This document shows, piece after piece, positions 28,313 through 39,800 of a DNA stretch of 64,000 nt. The notes beneath the pieces were generated by a model. It made no database searches. It was not told the origin of the DNA and was given only the letters and a program-made list of their open reading frames with translations. Source of the DNA: Peronospora farinosa (lineage: Eukaryota; Oomycota; Peronosporomycetes; Peronosporales; Peronosporaceae); NCBI GenBank assembly GCA_947646735.1, contig CANTFK010000129.1:533253-597252 (forward strand). The letters are read 5' to 3'. The translations under genes and the position numbers were made by a program. Numbering within the stretch: position 1 is the stretch's first letter; each line of letters starts with the position of its first letter.

Positions 28313-28664
28313 ACGCGTACGCTACGACTGTAGTATTCTATTAAAAAGTCTCGATTTTTAACAAACGTTTCAACAACTGGCGTTTTGTATAGAGCTGGCC
28401 GCTCGTTACTCGCAACGCTCGATTCGCAGAATGAACTGAAGGAAGTTTTACTCTCTACCTCCCAGACACGAATTGGGAAAAAAATCGTGGCGGCGTGGAG
28501 TGTCGCGTAAAGACACAATCTTTCCAGTATGTTTATCATAAATTTACTAAGAGATAAAATGGAAACCGCTAACTGAACCCTACCGGCTGTTTATGAGCCT
28601 ATTTTTACCGATCTTTGGAAAGAAATAGCCTCATTAGCAATAACACGGACTGCCAAGTTTCCAA

Positions 28665-28704
28665 GGTCAGTGAACAATGCGAACGAGCCATTTGTTCACT
28701 GACC
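28665..28704. repeat. Perfect 13-bp inverted repeat (hairpin)
   Basis: Arms 28665-28677 (GGTCAGTGAACAA) and 28692-28704 are exact reverse complements with a 14-bp loop. The match resumes on both sides (CCAA / CCAAGG) after a small bulge. Confidence 0.85.
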
Positions 28705-30006
28705 ACCAAGGAACAACGTTATGGTCGACAACTAAATCATAGAAATAGCCTGCGACTGCCGTGAACGCCCCAGCTAAAAGCTAAGAAACGGACCCGGAAA
28801 AGCCCTTTTACGAGCAGAACGGCCTATGGACGCAGTACTGTTGTATAGACACTTTCGTCACGGCCCGAGAAGAGACAGTGCGATCGAGCGTTTTTTCACA
28901 ATGCGCGTCCAACACAACGCCAGACACCAACCACCACAACCACTTGACGTTCGTTTGTAGTTATTTGGTTGGAACAAGCCGTCATAACAGCTTCATGTGT
29001 GCCTCCATCTGGCAAAGACCATCCGCCCCGGGTCCCATATGCTTTAAATCAGATCGAGCCCATGTATTTGAGAACGTGAGACCTTGTTAGTATTCCCTAT
29101 GCTCAGTATTTCTACCCGGCACGCCATATATCAATCAGCGCTCGCCGGCCAGAAAAGTCATCTTGTCGCATCGCATTTCGCGATCAGATGGCATGCATTG
29201 GCAAGCCTTTGCTGCGCATCTAGCCAAGACACAGACACCAATCGTACCGTTTTCCACTGGTAGTAAACATTAACAAGGTGTATGGATCTTTCACGACGGT
29301 CGCAAGGTTCCCTGGCCATTCTCGTGGCCGTTGCTAGCCAGATCCCGCGGACACACCAGCGTGCTACTTTTTCTGAAAAGAATCCATTATTCATGTCGTC
29401 AGCAGAGTGACTCTCAGTTGTCCAGTCTAAAGCGAGCATACAATTGCAACCGTCAACTGTTCCAAAGATCGCTGGGATTTGAATCGAAGACGTTGGCTTT
29501 ATGCACTCGCAGTCATCTTCGTACCGCGTCTATCGCCGTTCCATTGGCAAGACTCGATGATGATCAGACTGTCTACTAAAACTTTATGATTACTCAAGAT
29601 GTGTATGTGAGGAAATCCCCTGATCTTCTGTCATGACTATGTAGTTCTCCTATGCACTAGCTCTTTCTGCTAACTCAACCTAACGGGCTTCACGCGGCAT
29701 ACTGCAAAAGAGCAAGTGGGACAAACCCGAGCACATGCAGGGGGCAGGTGGCGGCTTAAGTGTGAGGCCTGATACCAAACCGGCTGTCTTAAACGGGCCA
29801 GCCAGACTGATCCCTGACATGCAAACAGAGTCACGTTTTAGGGAGTTCGCTTCGTGGGACCGGTATTCGCGCTCGGCGAACGGGCCGGTGACTAGGGAGA
29901 AGGGCAGAGGAACTTGTTAATATCTGGGTAGAGGGTGTTCGCTACTTTGTCGATGTGCCCCATACCTTGGGACTTCGTGTCTATTGCTCCCCGTCAAGTT
30001 CGCACG

Positions 30007-30076
30007 CAGCGAAGAGAAGGCCTTTTTCCTTCCACGTTGGTCCCATGGTTGAAGGGGAAAGGCCTTCTCTTCGCTG
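30007..30076. repeat. 25-bp inverted repeat (foldback), two mismatches
   Basis: Arms 30007-30031 and 30052-30076 pair over 25 bp with two adjacent mismatches; the outer 19 bp, containing AGCGAAGAGAAGGCCTTT, is perfect. The loop is 20 bp. It lies in a GC-richer segment of the spacer. Confidence 0.85.
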
Positions 30077-32218
30077 AAGGACTTCCGCCCATGGTAAGAG
30101 GATTGACCGGTATGCTGGCTCTTTGGAGGCCTTTGTCGCTTGGTCGTTGTTGCTCCTAAGCCCAAATGAGGAAGTGGGCAAGACTTATATAAAACTGGAC
30201 ACACTAGTCAGTTCCGAAAGCTTAAACCGCTATTGCGCTGTACAACTTCACTTGTACAGCACAATGGCGGTCAAAGCTTACGATCCTGCACGTCCAAGCT
30301 AAAAGCACTGCACATTAGTTTTGGGGAAGAGGTCCAAGTGACGCAGAATTCTGTTCAGTTTTCTCGTCTAGATTTATCCAGTTTTTGACTCCATCCTCTG
30401 CTTTACAAAATTTAATCTCAAGCCGCTGGTTAATTGTAATGAAGTGCGACGCAGTGGGTGATCTTTTAGTACTAACTTTAGTAGGACAGGCTTGATAAAA
30501 CAAGACACCCCGGCGAGTTCAAACATTCGATGGCAGTGTCGGATGATCGACAGGACACGTGCTTATTGCACTTATCCATATTCTTGTAGGCTCTTCTTCA
30601 TCTTACCGTCGCAAGCGCCGCTGTCATATTCGGTTGTTTATAGAGTGGCAGTGAGGCTACTGAATTTCTTCCATAATTTTGTCACTGACTTTCACTATAG
30701 CATCCATGTCAAGAGAAGAGACACTTGTCTTTAAACAACTTGCCCTTTTCTGCCTAATCAGGCTTCGACTTTCTGAACCTATCGAGCTTAGAACTCTGAG
30801 GACCCCGTTGCTCTATAAATGTAGAGAGTCTATTATCCACGACAGGTAAAAAATACTTTCTAGCTGCAGTTTGGGATCATGCCACGCAATCTAATTCTGA
30901 AGGTTACTATTTTATGGTGGATAAACTTTGACAGGTTCTACTAAACCATCAAAAAGCTAAAAAGACTCGTCTGCTTTCTCTCCATCCATTCGGGGCCATC
31001 GTCCTTCCACATTCCACCAAAGCTTTACGATCAACTTTTTCTGTATGTGACGAACTCCGTGGTTCGACAAGAATTTGCTGCGAAAAAGCAAAGAAATCGG
31101 TCGATTTCCATATTCAACTCCGCCAAAAAGTCGCCCTTGTCCAACACAAGAATGGTCTTGAACTCCGGTTTCTTGCAGCTGTTAAGCGGCACCATCTTTG
31201 ACGACCACGCGTAACTCCTTGCGATTCTCACCTCGCGGCCAATGAGATCGACAGACTGATGCGAAACGCAGCGCAAAAGATTTAGCAATCTCCAGGTTGT
31301 TTGTTTGTTGCCAAAAGGTGCGTACTATCATCAGGATGCTGGAGCGGAAACTGCAAATGCAGCACCAAACGGTAACGCATGCGGTCTTGCCAACACGATA
31401 AGCAACGTCCATAGCACGTTAATGGATGCACTGTCTGCTGCCATCTACGTTCATAGCCTTCGGTGCGAGTCCACGGGTGAATTTGGTGCACGCGAAACTG
31501 GCTTAGGCCTCCGTCTTGCCATTGCTGCTGAGGGTTTTTCACGTTGCATTGGCTGCATGGAGCTATGACAGCCTTGCGTTGCACGGATGAATGTCAAGTT
31601 TGACTAGTGTCAAATTTAATACTAGTTGCTCAGTAGCTACCTCAACAAGTTTGGATTTGACTGAGGTGCACCAGACCATAACGAATGCATGGCAATCACT
31701 TGATGCACGCTTCAGCTATTGCTGGAAGTGTACGACTTGTGGTGGGCACGAAGTGCAATACGTTCCATGCAAAACCAATTTACGATGAGTTCATTTGATG
31801 GACAGGAGATACAAACTACGTACATCATGTCAAGATGCTAGTAGAGACGATAGTGCTCATGGCGACGGAGTCGCCGACATGCAAATGAGTCGATTAAATG
31901 CCTACTACTAATTTGCACAACTCCCGAGTGAACCATGGTCTCCTGGAGCCTCTTGGATACACTATATGCCGGAGCAATACAGCAAGATCTTCACGAATTT
32001 CATATAATCGCGTGTAAGAGTTGAAGGTGCAGCTCCTGCTGTGTCTCCTCATTCTCTGGCTAACTTTTATCGTTACGTCCTTCATCTGCGTAGAGAGGGA
32101 GCTGAAGCCATCATCCTGGTTTGTAGTGAAACTGCACGGCAACACTATTGCCGTCTACCTCGACAGTTGCTCGTAAGAATAAGCCTCGAACATCTTGATT
32201 CTAATCCAGTATATTGCG

Positions 32219-33175
32219 CTACATCAAAGATGAAAGCTGTTGCAAAAAGTCTGTGGCTTTCTCGGACGCTGCAGAATCGACTGTAGCGTTGGCTAATGCA
32301 GTATTTTCGGTTGACGTCGCTACCTCCTCTTGTTGTTTGCGTAGACGCTCCAATCGCAGTTGTTTCCTTGTCTTTCTGCCTGCCGTACCTGCTAACGAAG
32401 AGTCCGCCAATGACTGCACTAGAGTCGCTCGCTCATGCACCTCTTTTAAATGAGTTTTCTCTGTGCTTTTCAGACGCTTCTCCCATTGCGAAACGACAAA
32501 GCTGCCACCATCCACTTTCACCTCTTCACCTCGATTCCCCCTTTCATCAGAACCCTTCTCGTCACCATTTTTCTCCCTATATAACCCCTGTTGATCCGCA
32601 AGAAATGTAGCGTACTCTTCACTGTCCATTGGGACACTTCTCGTACGTCCGAACTCGTCCAGAATCTCCATCATCGTCACCACTCCACTACTCCCCATCT
32701 CCCTCTTAGCTTCAAAGTCCACCAGAAACTCTCCACTAACATGATTTCTGCCTATTCCGCTGGACAACTCGTCGTAAAGTTTGGCTTTCTTGCGCAGCAT
32801 CTCTGCCGAGATTTTGTTCCACGCTGCGTCATCGTCTTCGTCTGGAGCTTCTCTGGCCTTCGCCTCTTCGTCACGTCGACTACGGACCTCCACTCCTCGA
32901 TTGTAATGTTTCTTGCCCACTCGGTCCTCCTCTGACCGCTTGTGGCGCTTACTACCACTTCGTAAATGCGCATATTTGCCCATACGAAATGCCTTGGGAC
33001 CATTGGAAACATCGTCGTTGTTCTCCGATATTAAAGCATCTTGTAAACGGCGTTTTCTCTCCTGATCCTTTTGGAAGACAACTGCTTTAAGGTCAACGAG
33101 AGATTTGGCATCGACCTTGATCTCCTTTGCCTTGGACGGCACGAGCGCCGACTCCGTCAAAAAACCCAGCGACAT
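32219..33175 (-). CDS. CCDC174-like nuclear protein
   Basis: Single exon, 318 residues. The N-terminus LVDLKAVVFQKDQERKRR and the central motif MMEILDEFGRTRSVP match the CCDC174 family (nuclear, exon-junction/spliceosome-associated in animals). It is highly charged with a basic stretch KRHKRSEEDRVGKKHYNRG and a predicted coiled coil between about residues 100 and 260 (DEEAKAREAPDEDDDAAW, EMLRKKAKLYDELSSG). No catalytic domain. Minus-strand gene, divergent from the lipase. Confidence 0.75.
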   Translation of the reverse strand: MSLGFLTESALVPSKAKEIKVDAKSLVDLKAVVFQKDQERKRRLQDALISENNDDVSNGPKAFRMGKYAHLRSGSKRHKRSEEDRVGKKHYNRGVEVRSRRDEEAKAREAPDEDDDAAWNKISAEMLRKKAKLYDELSSGIGRNHVSGEFLVDFEAKREMGSSGVVTMMEILDEFGRTRSVPMDSEEYATFLADQQGLYREKNGDEKGSDERGNRGEEVKVDGGSFVVSQWEKRLKSTEKTHLKEVHERATLVQSLADSSLAGTAGRKTRKQLRLERLRKQQEEVATSTENTALANATVDSAASEKATDFLQQLSSLM

Positions 33176-34073
33176 GGACAGAATTTTGTGTTTTTTACGA
33201 GGAATGGGCTTAAAAAGTTAAAAAAGTGTCATTGTATAGTCAAAGTAAATATAAAACCCATCACAGTAGCTACTTTTGGGTCGCTGAAAGAAGACGAGCT
33301 CAGTTACGCTACTTGCATTACCGTCAAGTCTTGTTTCGATACTGACATGCACACGTGCGTACACTGAGCTTTCACCTCCTAGACTGAACCATTGCTAACG
33401 CATGGCATTTCACTATTTGAGTCAGAATCTATTGCATCAGCACTAGAACTTGCAGCGTCAAACAAGATTCTCGGATTCTCTCCGTCATGTCCTCGGAGCG
33501 CAAGAAGTGGCAAACGTTCAAATGGCCTGGATCGTATCCGGCACTATCAGTGTTCTGCAGTAATAGATAGCGCAGTAGCAAGCCTTGTAGCTCATCACAC
33601 ACCCAGTATCACCTCCTTTGTCTTTTAGTCTTCCCCTGCATTGAAGCAGGAGCTCGTCATGCAAATGTCATTTGTGCATGCACAGGACAGACTAGCAGTT
33701 ATCAGCCTCTCAATGAAGACAAGAAGAAGCCCAGCCATTGCACATTCCATCTTTTCCACCAAGTATTGTACCTCCAACCACCTGCATATGTGATATCAAA
33801 CATCAAAATGAGTTCTGATTGCATACAATATCGACACTCCGTGTCTGTACAGCCGTGGGGATGACGGAGACCACAACTTCAATGCGTTAATCAAGAAAAA
33901 CGGCCCATCCCCCTTTTATTAAGCCATATGCATGTAAATGTCTTTTGAAAACTTCAAACAAATTTTAAGTGACGTCGTAGCATCATCTTTTCAACTCTTT
34001 CAATTCTCAGAATCCAAGCTCTACATCTGAGAAGAGACATTCCATCAACCTTCACTTTTCAATTGCAAGCCGT
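33176..34073. promoter_or_regulatory. Intergenic spacer, CCDC174-like / lipase
   Basis: 898 bp between divergent starts. Short frames on the plus strand (33392-33628) are not recognisable. The segment just before the lipase is pyrimidine-rich (CTTTTCAACTCTTTCAATTC near 33990), plausible for an oomycete core promoter, but no motif is certain. Confidence 0.4.
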
Positions 34074-36287
34074 TTGCCATTTGCTACATTCAACTCTTTT
34101 GCTTACATACACTCGGCTATGTCGCCTATCAGCGCTTCAACACCCATGCAAGCACCACAATTGGTACTGAAAGTGTCACCTACTCCAAGTGAGCATACGA
34201 TACCGCTGGTATTACAACCACAGACAACGTGGAAGAATTCGGAGCGTATTGCGCAGTTCGTAGCGAATATGACGAGTGCCGTCTTGGTAATCGCAATTGC
34301 TAGCTATTATCTGGTACCAATGACTACACTTGCCATAATTGAGACACCACGTCTTGCTGCACAGATACACTCTCATGCAGCATGGACAGCAGGAAATGTC
34401 TTGGTCGTGCTTATGGATGGGTGGAAGGCAATGCATCATCTAACAATGAAACCATCGCGTTCGTCTGTCTCGGTTTTGCAGGAAATGTACCATAGTCCAC
34501 AGGTCACTACAGCACTCACACTAACGATTGCGTATCTGGTGCTTCTTCGCAAGTACAAGGCCATCGGCTGGCTCTTGTATTTGCAAGTCGGTGTGACGCT
34601 ACAGTGGGGAATTGCACTCTACCAATTGGCACGCATTATTTTGTCCATGTCGTGCTATTTTACCGTGAAGTTTACAAAAATGATGCTTGTGCTTTTTCGA
34701 TGTGGCTATGCAAACTTCTTTGACGTACGCAACCGACAGGCTACAGCACTGCGACAGCTTATGACAACTGCACCGACATACGCAGTGTGGATGGAGATGG
34801 CCGAGTATTTGGATTCTTTGGAGGGCAAAGACCATTGGAAAACCTCCATATCTGACGACGATTTGGAGTATTGCGACTTCGTCCAGGTGCAAAAGAATTT
34901 GTCGGCTCTTAAACGTGTTATGGGTGAAGCAAGGCCTAATATTAGAGAACTTGGATACATGATGGCTGCTTGCGTGATGCGCAATGAGCTGGGAGTGGAT
35001 TCGCCAAGTTTGCACCTTGATTGCAAGTCTGGCACCAAAAGTGTGATCAAAGAGTACAACGATGCTGTTGTACGTGCTTTGGAGATAATAGGCAACTCGA
35101 GCGAAGAGGAGTTTCCGCGTGAGGAGAAAATTCAGTTCTTCAAGCACATCAAGCAATCATTCGGCTCGACGGCGCTGTGTCTTAGTGGTGGTGGCTCCAT
35201 CGCCATGTATCACAAGGGCATTATTAAGGCGCTACTTGAAGCTGACCTTATGCCGAATATCGTGTCTGGTTCCTCAGGCGGTGCAATCACAGCGGCTATG
35301 GTTGCCTGTAAAACGAACAAAGAGCTGCTTGACGACATTATCCAAGATGACGTCTCCACCCGATTCATTCCTCTCGGAATCCGCTGGTTCCCACCCCTGC
35401 TCGATCAGATCACACACTGCATCAAGACGGGATTTTTGCTCGAGTGCTCGAGGTTTGAACGCACGACTCAGCACTACTACGGTGAGCCGCTAAATGAAAT
35501 GCAGAAGGCAATGCACTACACATTCCAGGACGCCTACCTCAAAACGGGTCGTCACGTGTGCATCACTGTCTCAGCTTCAGATGTCAATCGTGCTCACAAA
35601 GGTCCCAAGAAGCTGATATTGGACCATGTCAACTCGCCTCACGTTTTGCTTTGGAGTGCAGTAGCCTGCTCATGCTCTCTACCCGGCATCATGAAGGGCA
35701 AGCAGCTCATGGCGCGTGACTTTGACGGCAATGTCGTTCCGTACAACTCGCTGGGCAAAGAATGGTGTGACGGCAGTCTTCAGCATGACTTGCCCATGGA
35801 GACAATGGCCAGCTGCTTTAACGTGACAAACTTCATTGTGTCACAGGTGAACCCGCACGTTGTGCCTTTCGTGGGGGACGAGATCAACCAGCCTGGCTAC
35901 CGCAAGAGCATTTTCCACATGTTAGAAAGTGTTATTGCTGCTGATGTGCGCCATCGCCTCAAGATGCTGGCGTTCCTGGGTCTTTTTCCTAAGATCTATG
36001 GTCACCAGTTCAGTGCATATTTCCGACAGAATTTCTCTGGCAATGTGACTCTCATTCCCGAGTTTTCGTTCCAAGAGGCGATCGGCGTCAAGGCTATCCA
36101 GAACCCCACAAAGCAAGAAATGCACAACTACATCAAAGGCGGACAGCGCACTACGTGGTCGAAACTGGCCTATATTCGCCACCTGTGCAGTATCGAGAAG
36201 TGTCTTGATCGCCAGCTCCATCGTTTGCTGGGAGCTTCTATTGCTCCGTACAGCAACTGGCTGCACCCGGACTCCATGGAGCTATAG
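34074..36287 (+). CDS. Patatin-domain triacylglycerol lipase (SDP1/TGL3-5-like)
   Basis: Lipid-droplet lipase of the SDP1 (plant) / Tgl3-5 (yeast) type. Single exon, 737 residues; starts at codons 16 or 25 are possible, since the first residues are unremarkable. A hydrophobic N-terminal part (about 65-220) has two or three membrane-like segments. A helical DUF3336-like region precedes the patatin core: oxyanion loop CLSGGGSIAMYHKGI (about 370), nucleophile elbow GSSGG (Ser about 399), and catalytic Asp in WCDGSLQHDLP (about 566), completing the Ser-Asp dyad. The tail includes FIVSQVNPHVVPF, typical of the family. Intact; a copia element sits 174 bp past the stop in opposite orientation. Confidence 0.92.
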   Translation: MPFATFNSFAYIHSAMSPISASTPMQAPQLVLKVSPTPSEHTIPLVLQPQTTWKNSERIAQFVANMTSAVLVIAIASYYLVPMTTLAIIETPRLAAQIHSHAAWTAGNVLVVLMDGWKAMHHLTMKPSRSSVSVLQEMYHSPQVTTALTLTIAYLVLLRKYKAIGWLLYLQVGVTLQWGIALYQLARIILSMSCYFTVKFTKMMLVLFRCGYANFFDVRNRQATALRQLMTTAPTYAVWMEMAEYLDSLEGKDHWKTSISDDDLEYCDFVQVQKNLSALKRVMGEARPNIRELGYMMAACVMRNELGVDSPSLHLDCKSGTKSVIKEYNDAVVRALEIIGNSSEEEFPREEKIQFFKHIKQSFGSTALCLSGGGSIAMYHKGIIKALLEADLMPNIVSGSSGGAITAAMVACKTNKELLDDIIQDDVSTRFIPLGIRWFPPLLDQITHCIKTGFLLECSRFERTTQHYYGEPLNEMQKAMHYTFQDAYLKTGRHVCITVSASDVNRAHKGPKKLILDHVNSPHVLLWSAVACSCSLPGIMKGKQLMARDFDGNVVPYNSLGKEWCDGSLQHDLPMETMASCFNVTNFIVSQVNPHVVPFVGDEINQPGYRKSIFHMLESVIAADVRHRLKMLAFLGLFPKIYGHQFSAYFRQNFSGNVTLIPEFSFQEAIGVKAIQNPTKQEMHNYIKGGQRTTWSKLAYIRHLCSIEKCLDRQLHRLLGASIAPYSNWLHPDSMEL

Positions 36288-36455
36288 TATAAGAACGAAG
36301 AGTATCTCATGTTGTTTAATTTATCCGTCAATACAGCAAACAAGGAGCAAGTACACGCTCCACCTCATCTCCATCGACAATAAGACGTACGCACTTATGC
36401 CGCATGCGCTAGAACCCAGTCAAGTACATCCCGATCCATGACCATCCGACGGACG

Positions 36456-36460
36456 GCTGC
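36456..36460. repeat. Target-site duplication of copia element (left copy)
   Basis: GCTGC immediately before the left LTR matches GCTGC at 41744-41748 immediately after the right LTR, the 5-bp duplication expected for copia integration. Confidence 0.9.
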
Positions 36461-36836
36461 TGTTAGATTGAAGTGAAGTAGTGGTGCACTTGTGCACGTA
36501 GAGGTAGAAGTAAAAGTAAAATATATTAAGCATTAACTTTCCTCGTTCGTTAATACCTACACATGCATGCGAAACCGACTGCAACTATACCATCTATAGT
36601 TCACGTCTATCCCGCTCCGTCCCATCTGTTACGACATCGACAAGACGATGTGGTAATCTCGTCGCCTCGTCCCATATGTCGCAACATCCTGATGGTCCGA
36701 CGTGGCGATATCGTCGCCTCGTCCCATCTGTCAGCACGTCAAATCTGTTTAGTCAATCAGGTACGGTTGTTACTTACCGCGTAACAGGGTATTGCCCTTG
36801 ACCTTCACGGCCTATCAACAACAATAGCTTCTAACA
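36461..36836 (-). repeat. Copia LTR, 3' LTR relative to element
   Basis: 376 bp, TGTTAG...CTAACA. Contains two and a half copies of a 51-52 bp repeat (36615-36740), each opening with CTC(C)GTCCCAT. TATATTTT on the minus strand near 36520-36530 could be a promoter element. The final two codons of gag-pol (TGT, TAG) are its first six bases in element orientation. Confidence 0.93.
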
Positions 36837-39800
36837 CTCCTCCTCAACCGCATCCTGGATGGACTTCAACTTGAACATCGCTCGCAGGTCTTCCATTCTT
36901 GGTGCCGGTAACGTCTTGGTCAATATGTCCGCCATCATGTCCTCAGACTTGATAAATTTTGGTTGCACGACACCTTCACGCACATGATGGAGTATAAACT
37001 TGAATCGAATGTCCACATGCTTCGCGCTTGAGGTACTCTTCTCGGACTCGAGTTGCTTGATTGCCGCTTGGTTGTCAACCCACATCGGCATGGGCTCGCT
37101 TATCTTCAGCTTCAATTCGCCGAGTAGTTCCCGTAGGCCCAGCAATTCACGTCCCGCTTGTGACGCAGAGATGAATTCCGCTTCCATCGTGCTCAACGAC
37201 ACACCGGACTGCTTCTTGCACGTCCACATCACGACGGCTCCATCCATAGTGAGGACACACCCGGAGACTGACTTGCGATCAGACTTGTCGGCAGCGAAAT
37301 CGGCATCGCTCCAACATTCGACCTGGACATCATTGGATGTAGGTCCGACACCATTGAGGTGCAACTTCAAGCCCTTCGACATCTTCAAGTATCTTGTAAT
37401 ACGTTTTGCGATCTTCCAGTCCTTTGTCGTTGGCTTGTGTGTCTGCCTAGTTGCCTTGTGAACAGCAAAGCAGATATCAGGACGCGTGCACCTTGCTATC
37501 CACAACAGGCTCCCAACCAGCGACTGGAACGACTTCACACTTGGTTCGCCCTTTGCACCCTTCGCAGATAGGTATTCCACAGTGTCCTCGTCTTCTGCAT
37601 TGCACTCGTCCCCGATTGGGGTCCTCACCCCATTAGCTGAATCCAGTCCGAACTCCTTTAACAGTAAGTCGATCATGACTTCTTGGTCCAGAACGTATCC
37701 TGTCTCGTCGTTCAAATTGATTCGTAAACCAAGAAACTTGTTGACGACGCCTAGGTCCTTGATGGACAGCAAGCTCATCTCCATGAAAAATTCAACCACG
37801 GCCCCTTGCTCAGTCCCTGTGACCGATAGGTCGTCCACGTAGACGCCAACCACCGTGCACGTCTCACCCTTGTACTTGTAGTACAAGCACATATCCGTGG
37901 TGCATTGTTGGAAACCACCTTGACGTAGCTTTATATCAAGTAATTTACTCCAAAGCCTTCCAGCTTGCTTGAGGCCGTACAGTGACTTCTTCAACAGGAG
38001 GACCAGGTCACTTGATGTTTTCACGCCATGCAACTTAAGCTCTTGGTCACTCAAAACCATGCCCTTGGGCACCTTCATATAGATGTCAAGGTGCTCCTCC
38101 TTTTCAGCCTTGACGTAGGCATTGGGAACGTCACCATGTCGGGCAGGCACGTTCCAACGCCTGGAGAGCACCAAAATCAACTTTACCGTTGCCAAATCCA
38201 TGACGGCAGCAAACGTTAGGGTATAATCGACACCAAACACTTGCTCGTTCCCACAGACCACCAGGCGAGCCTTGTACCTCTCCACGTCCCCGTTTGCATC
38301 AGTCTTGGTCTTATAGACCCACTTGTTGTGCAAGACGTGTGCACCTTTCGGTGGTAGTACAATCGTCCACACGCCGTTTGACTTCAGAGCATCCAACTCT
38401 TCAGTCATAGCCGTGGTCCATTTCTGGCGATCACCACTTCGCATGGCTTCGCCATAGTGCTTTGGATCTTGAGCGATGACTGCATTCACAACATCCTGTC
38501 GTTCAGCAGGGCCTTCACCAACAACTTTCTTAGCACGTCTGCTCATTGACCTTGTGCCGTGTCGTTCCCTAGTCCATCCGGGCTTACGGCCACTTCGAGC
38601 TTTCGCCGCCCGTTTCTTGACACTTGAAGGTACTTGAACCTTCTGTTTATCATCGGTTGATATCTCCTCCTGATGTTCAATCCTTTCGGTGTACGAGTAG
38701 TCTTGACCGTTACGCCCATCCGACAGTGTTTCGATGTTGCGTACGTGCTGCGTTACCACGACCACCTTGTCCTTGGGGATGTACACTTTGTACCCCTTAG
38801 TCTCATCACTCTTTCCAATTATGATGGCCGCCTTCCCTCGCTCTCCAAGTGATTTGTTCCTTGCATCCACGTGCACCGTGCACGTGGAGCCGAACGCCAC
38901 GATGTCGTTCAGGTTTGGCACCTTCGTGGTCAGAAATTCCATCGGAGACACCCCACCTGGATTCGACTTGGTCCTGCTTCTGTTGAGAATGTAAATTGCA
39001 TACTCAGCAGCGTCGCCCCAGAAATGCAAAGGCAGGTTTGAAGCAAACACCATGCTTCGGACCATATTCATAATTGTCCGATGCATCCGTTCAGCTTTGC
39101 CGTTACTTGCCTGATTTCTGGCTTCACTGACTTGACGCGAGACTCCATTCGCCTTACAAAACACGTCCAAGGTCTTGTATTCGCCACCTCCGTCCGTGCG
39201 TAGTACGTGGATATTGCAATTGAACTCTCGTTCAAAGCTCATCAGGAAGTGCTTGAACTTGAGGGCAGCAACATCCTTGGATCTGGCCAAGAATACACGG
39301 CAATAATTTGACCTGTGGTCAATGAAATTGACCAGGTAACGGTTACCCAGACGATCCCTTGGAGTCATTGGGCCCTTGAGGTCGGAGCAAATTACTCCAC
39401 CGATCACATCGATGGGAGAATTTTGGCCTGAGTCTTTTTTTGACTGTGATGCTTTGGTTTGCTTGCCTTGTGCACAGGCCAAGCAATTCATGCGCCTCGT
39501 GTCAGTCAGCCTGATACCAGATGCCGGGTCTTTGGCCATCTTGATGATCGTTTCGTAACACAGGTGACCCAAGCGACGATGGAATTGCATCAAGGTACCA
39601 CTCTGAACATCCGAATCGGAGTTATATTCAGGTGAATTGATCGCAGCCGTCATCTCCCTTGGTGGTAAATGTGAGGTCTTGTTGCATGGTCCTGTCACTG
39701 CAACAACTAGCACATTGTTATTGCACTCCACATCCATAACCGGTGCACCTCCAAAACCAGAGGTTAACACACGTCTCTCTCCTCGGTACTCAAGTACACA

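Larger units (their letters stand above)
28313..32218. other. 3.9-kb gene-poor spacer with foldback sequences
   Basis: No ORF longer than about 100 codons resembles a known protein. It contains two strong inverted repeats (listed separately), a locally GC-rich block near 29690-29920, and short overlapping frames at 31030-31590 that look like decayed coding sequence of unknown origin. Likely old transposon debris plus the AGC kinase promoter. Confidence 0.5.

Noticed and set aside
36563..36784. Identical 73-codon frames in both copia LTRs (also 41470-41691)
   Set aside because: They are non-coding LTR sequence read in one open frame; identity simply reflects the LTR pair.
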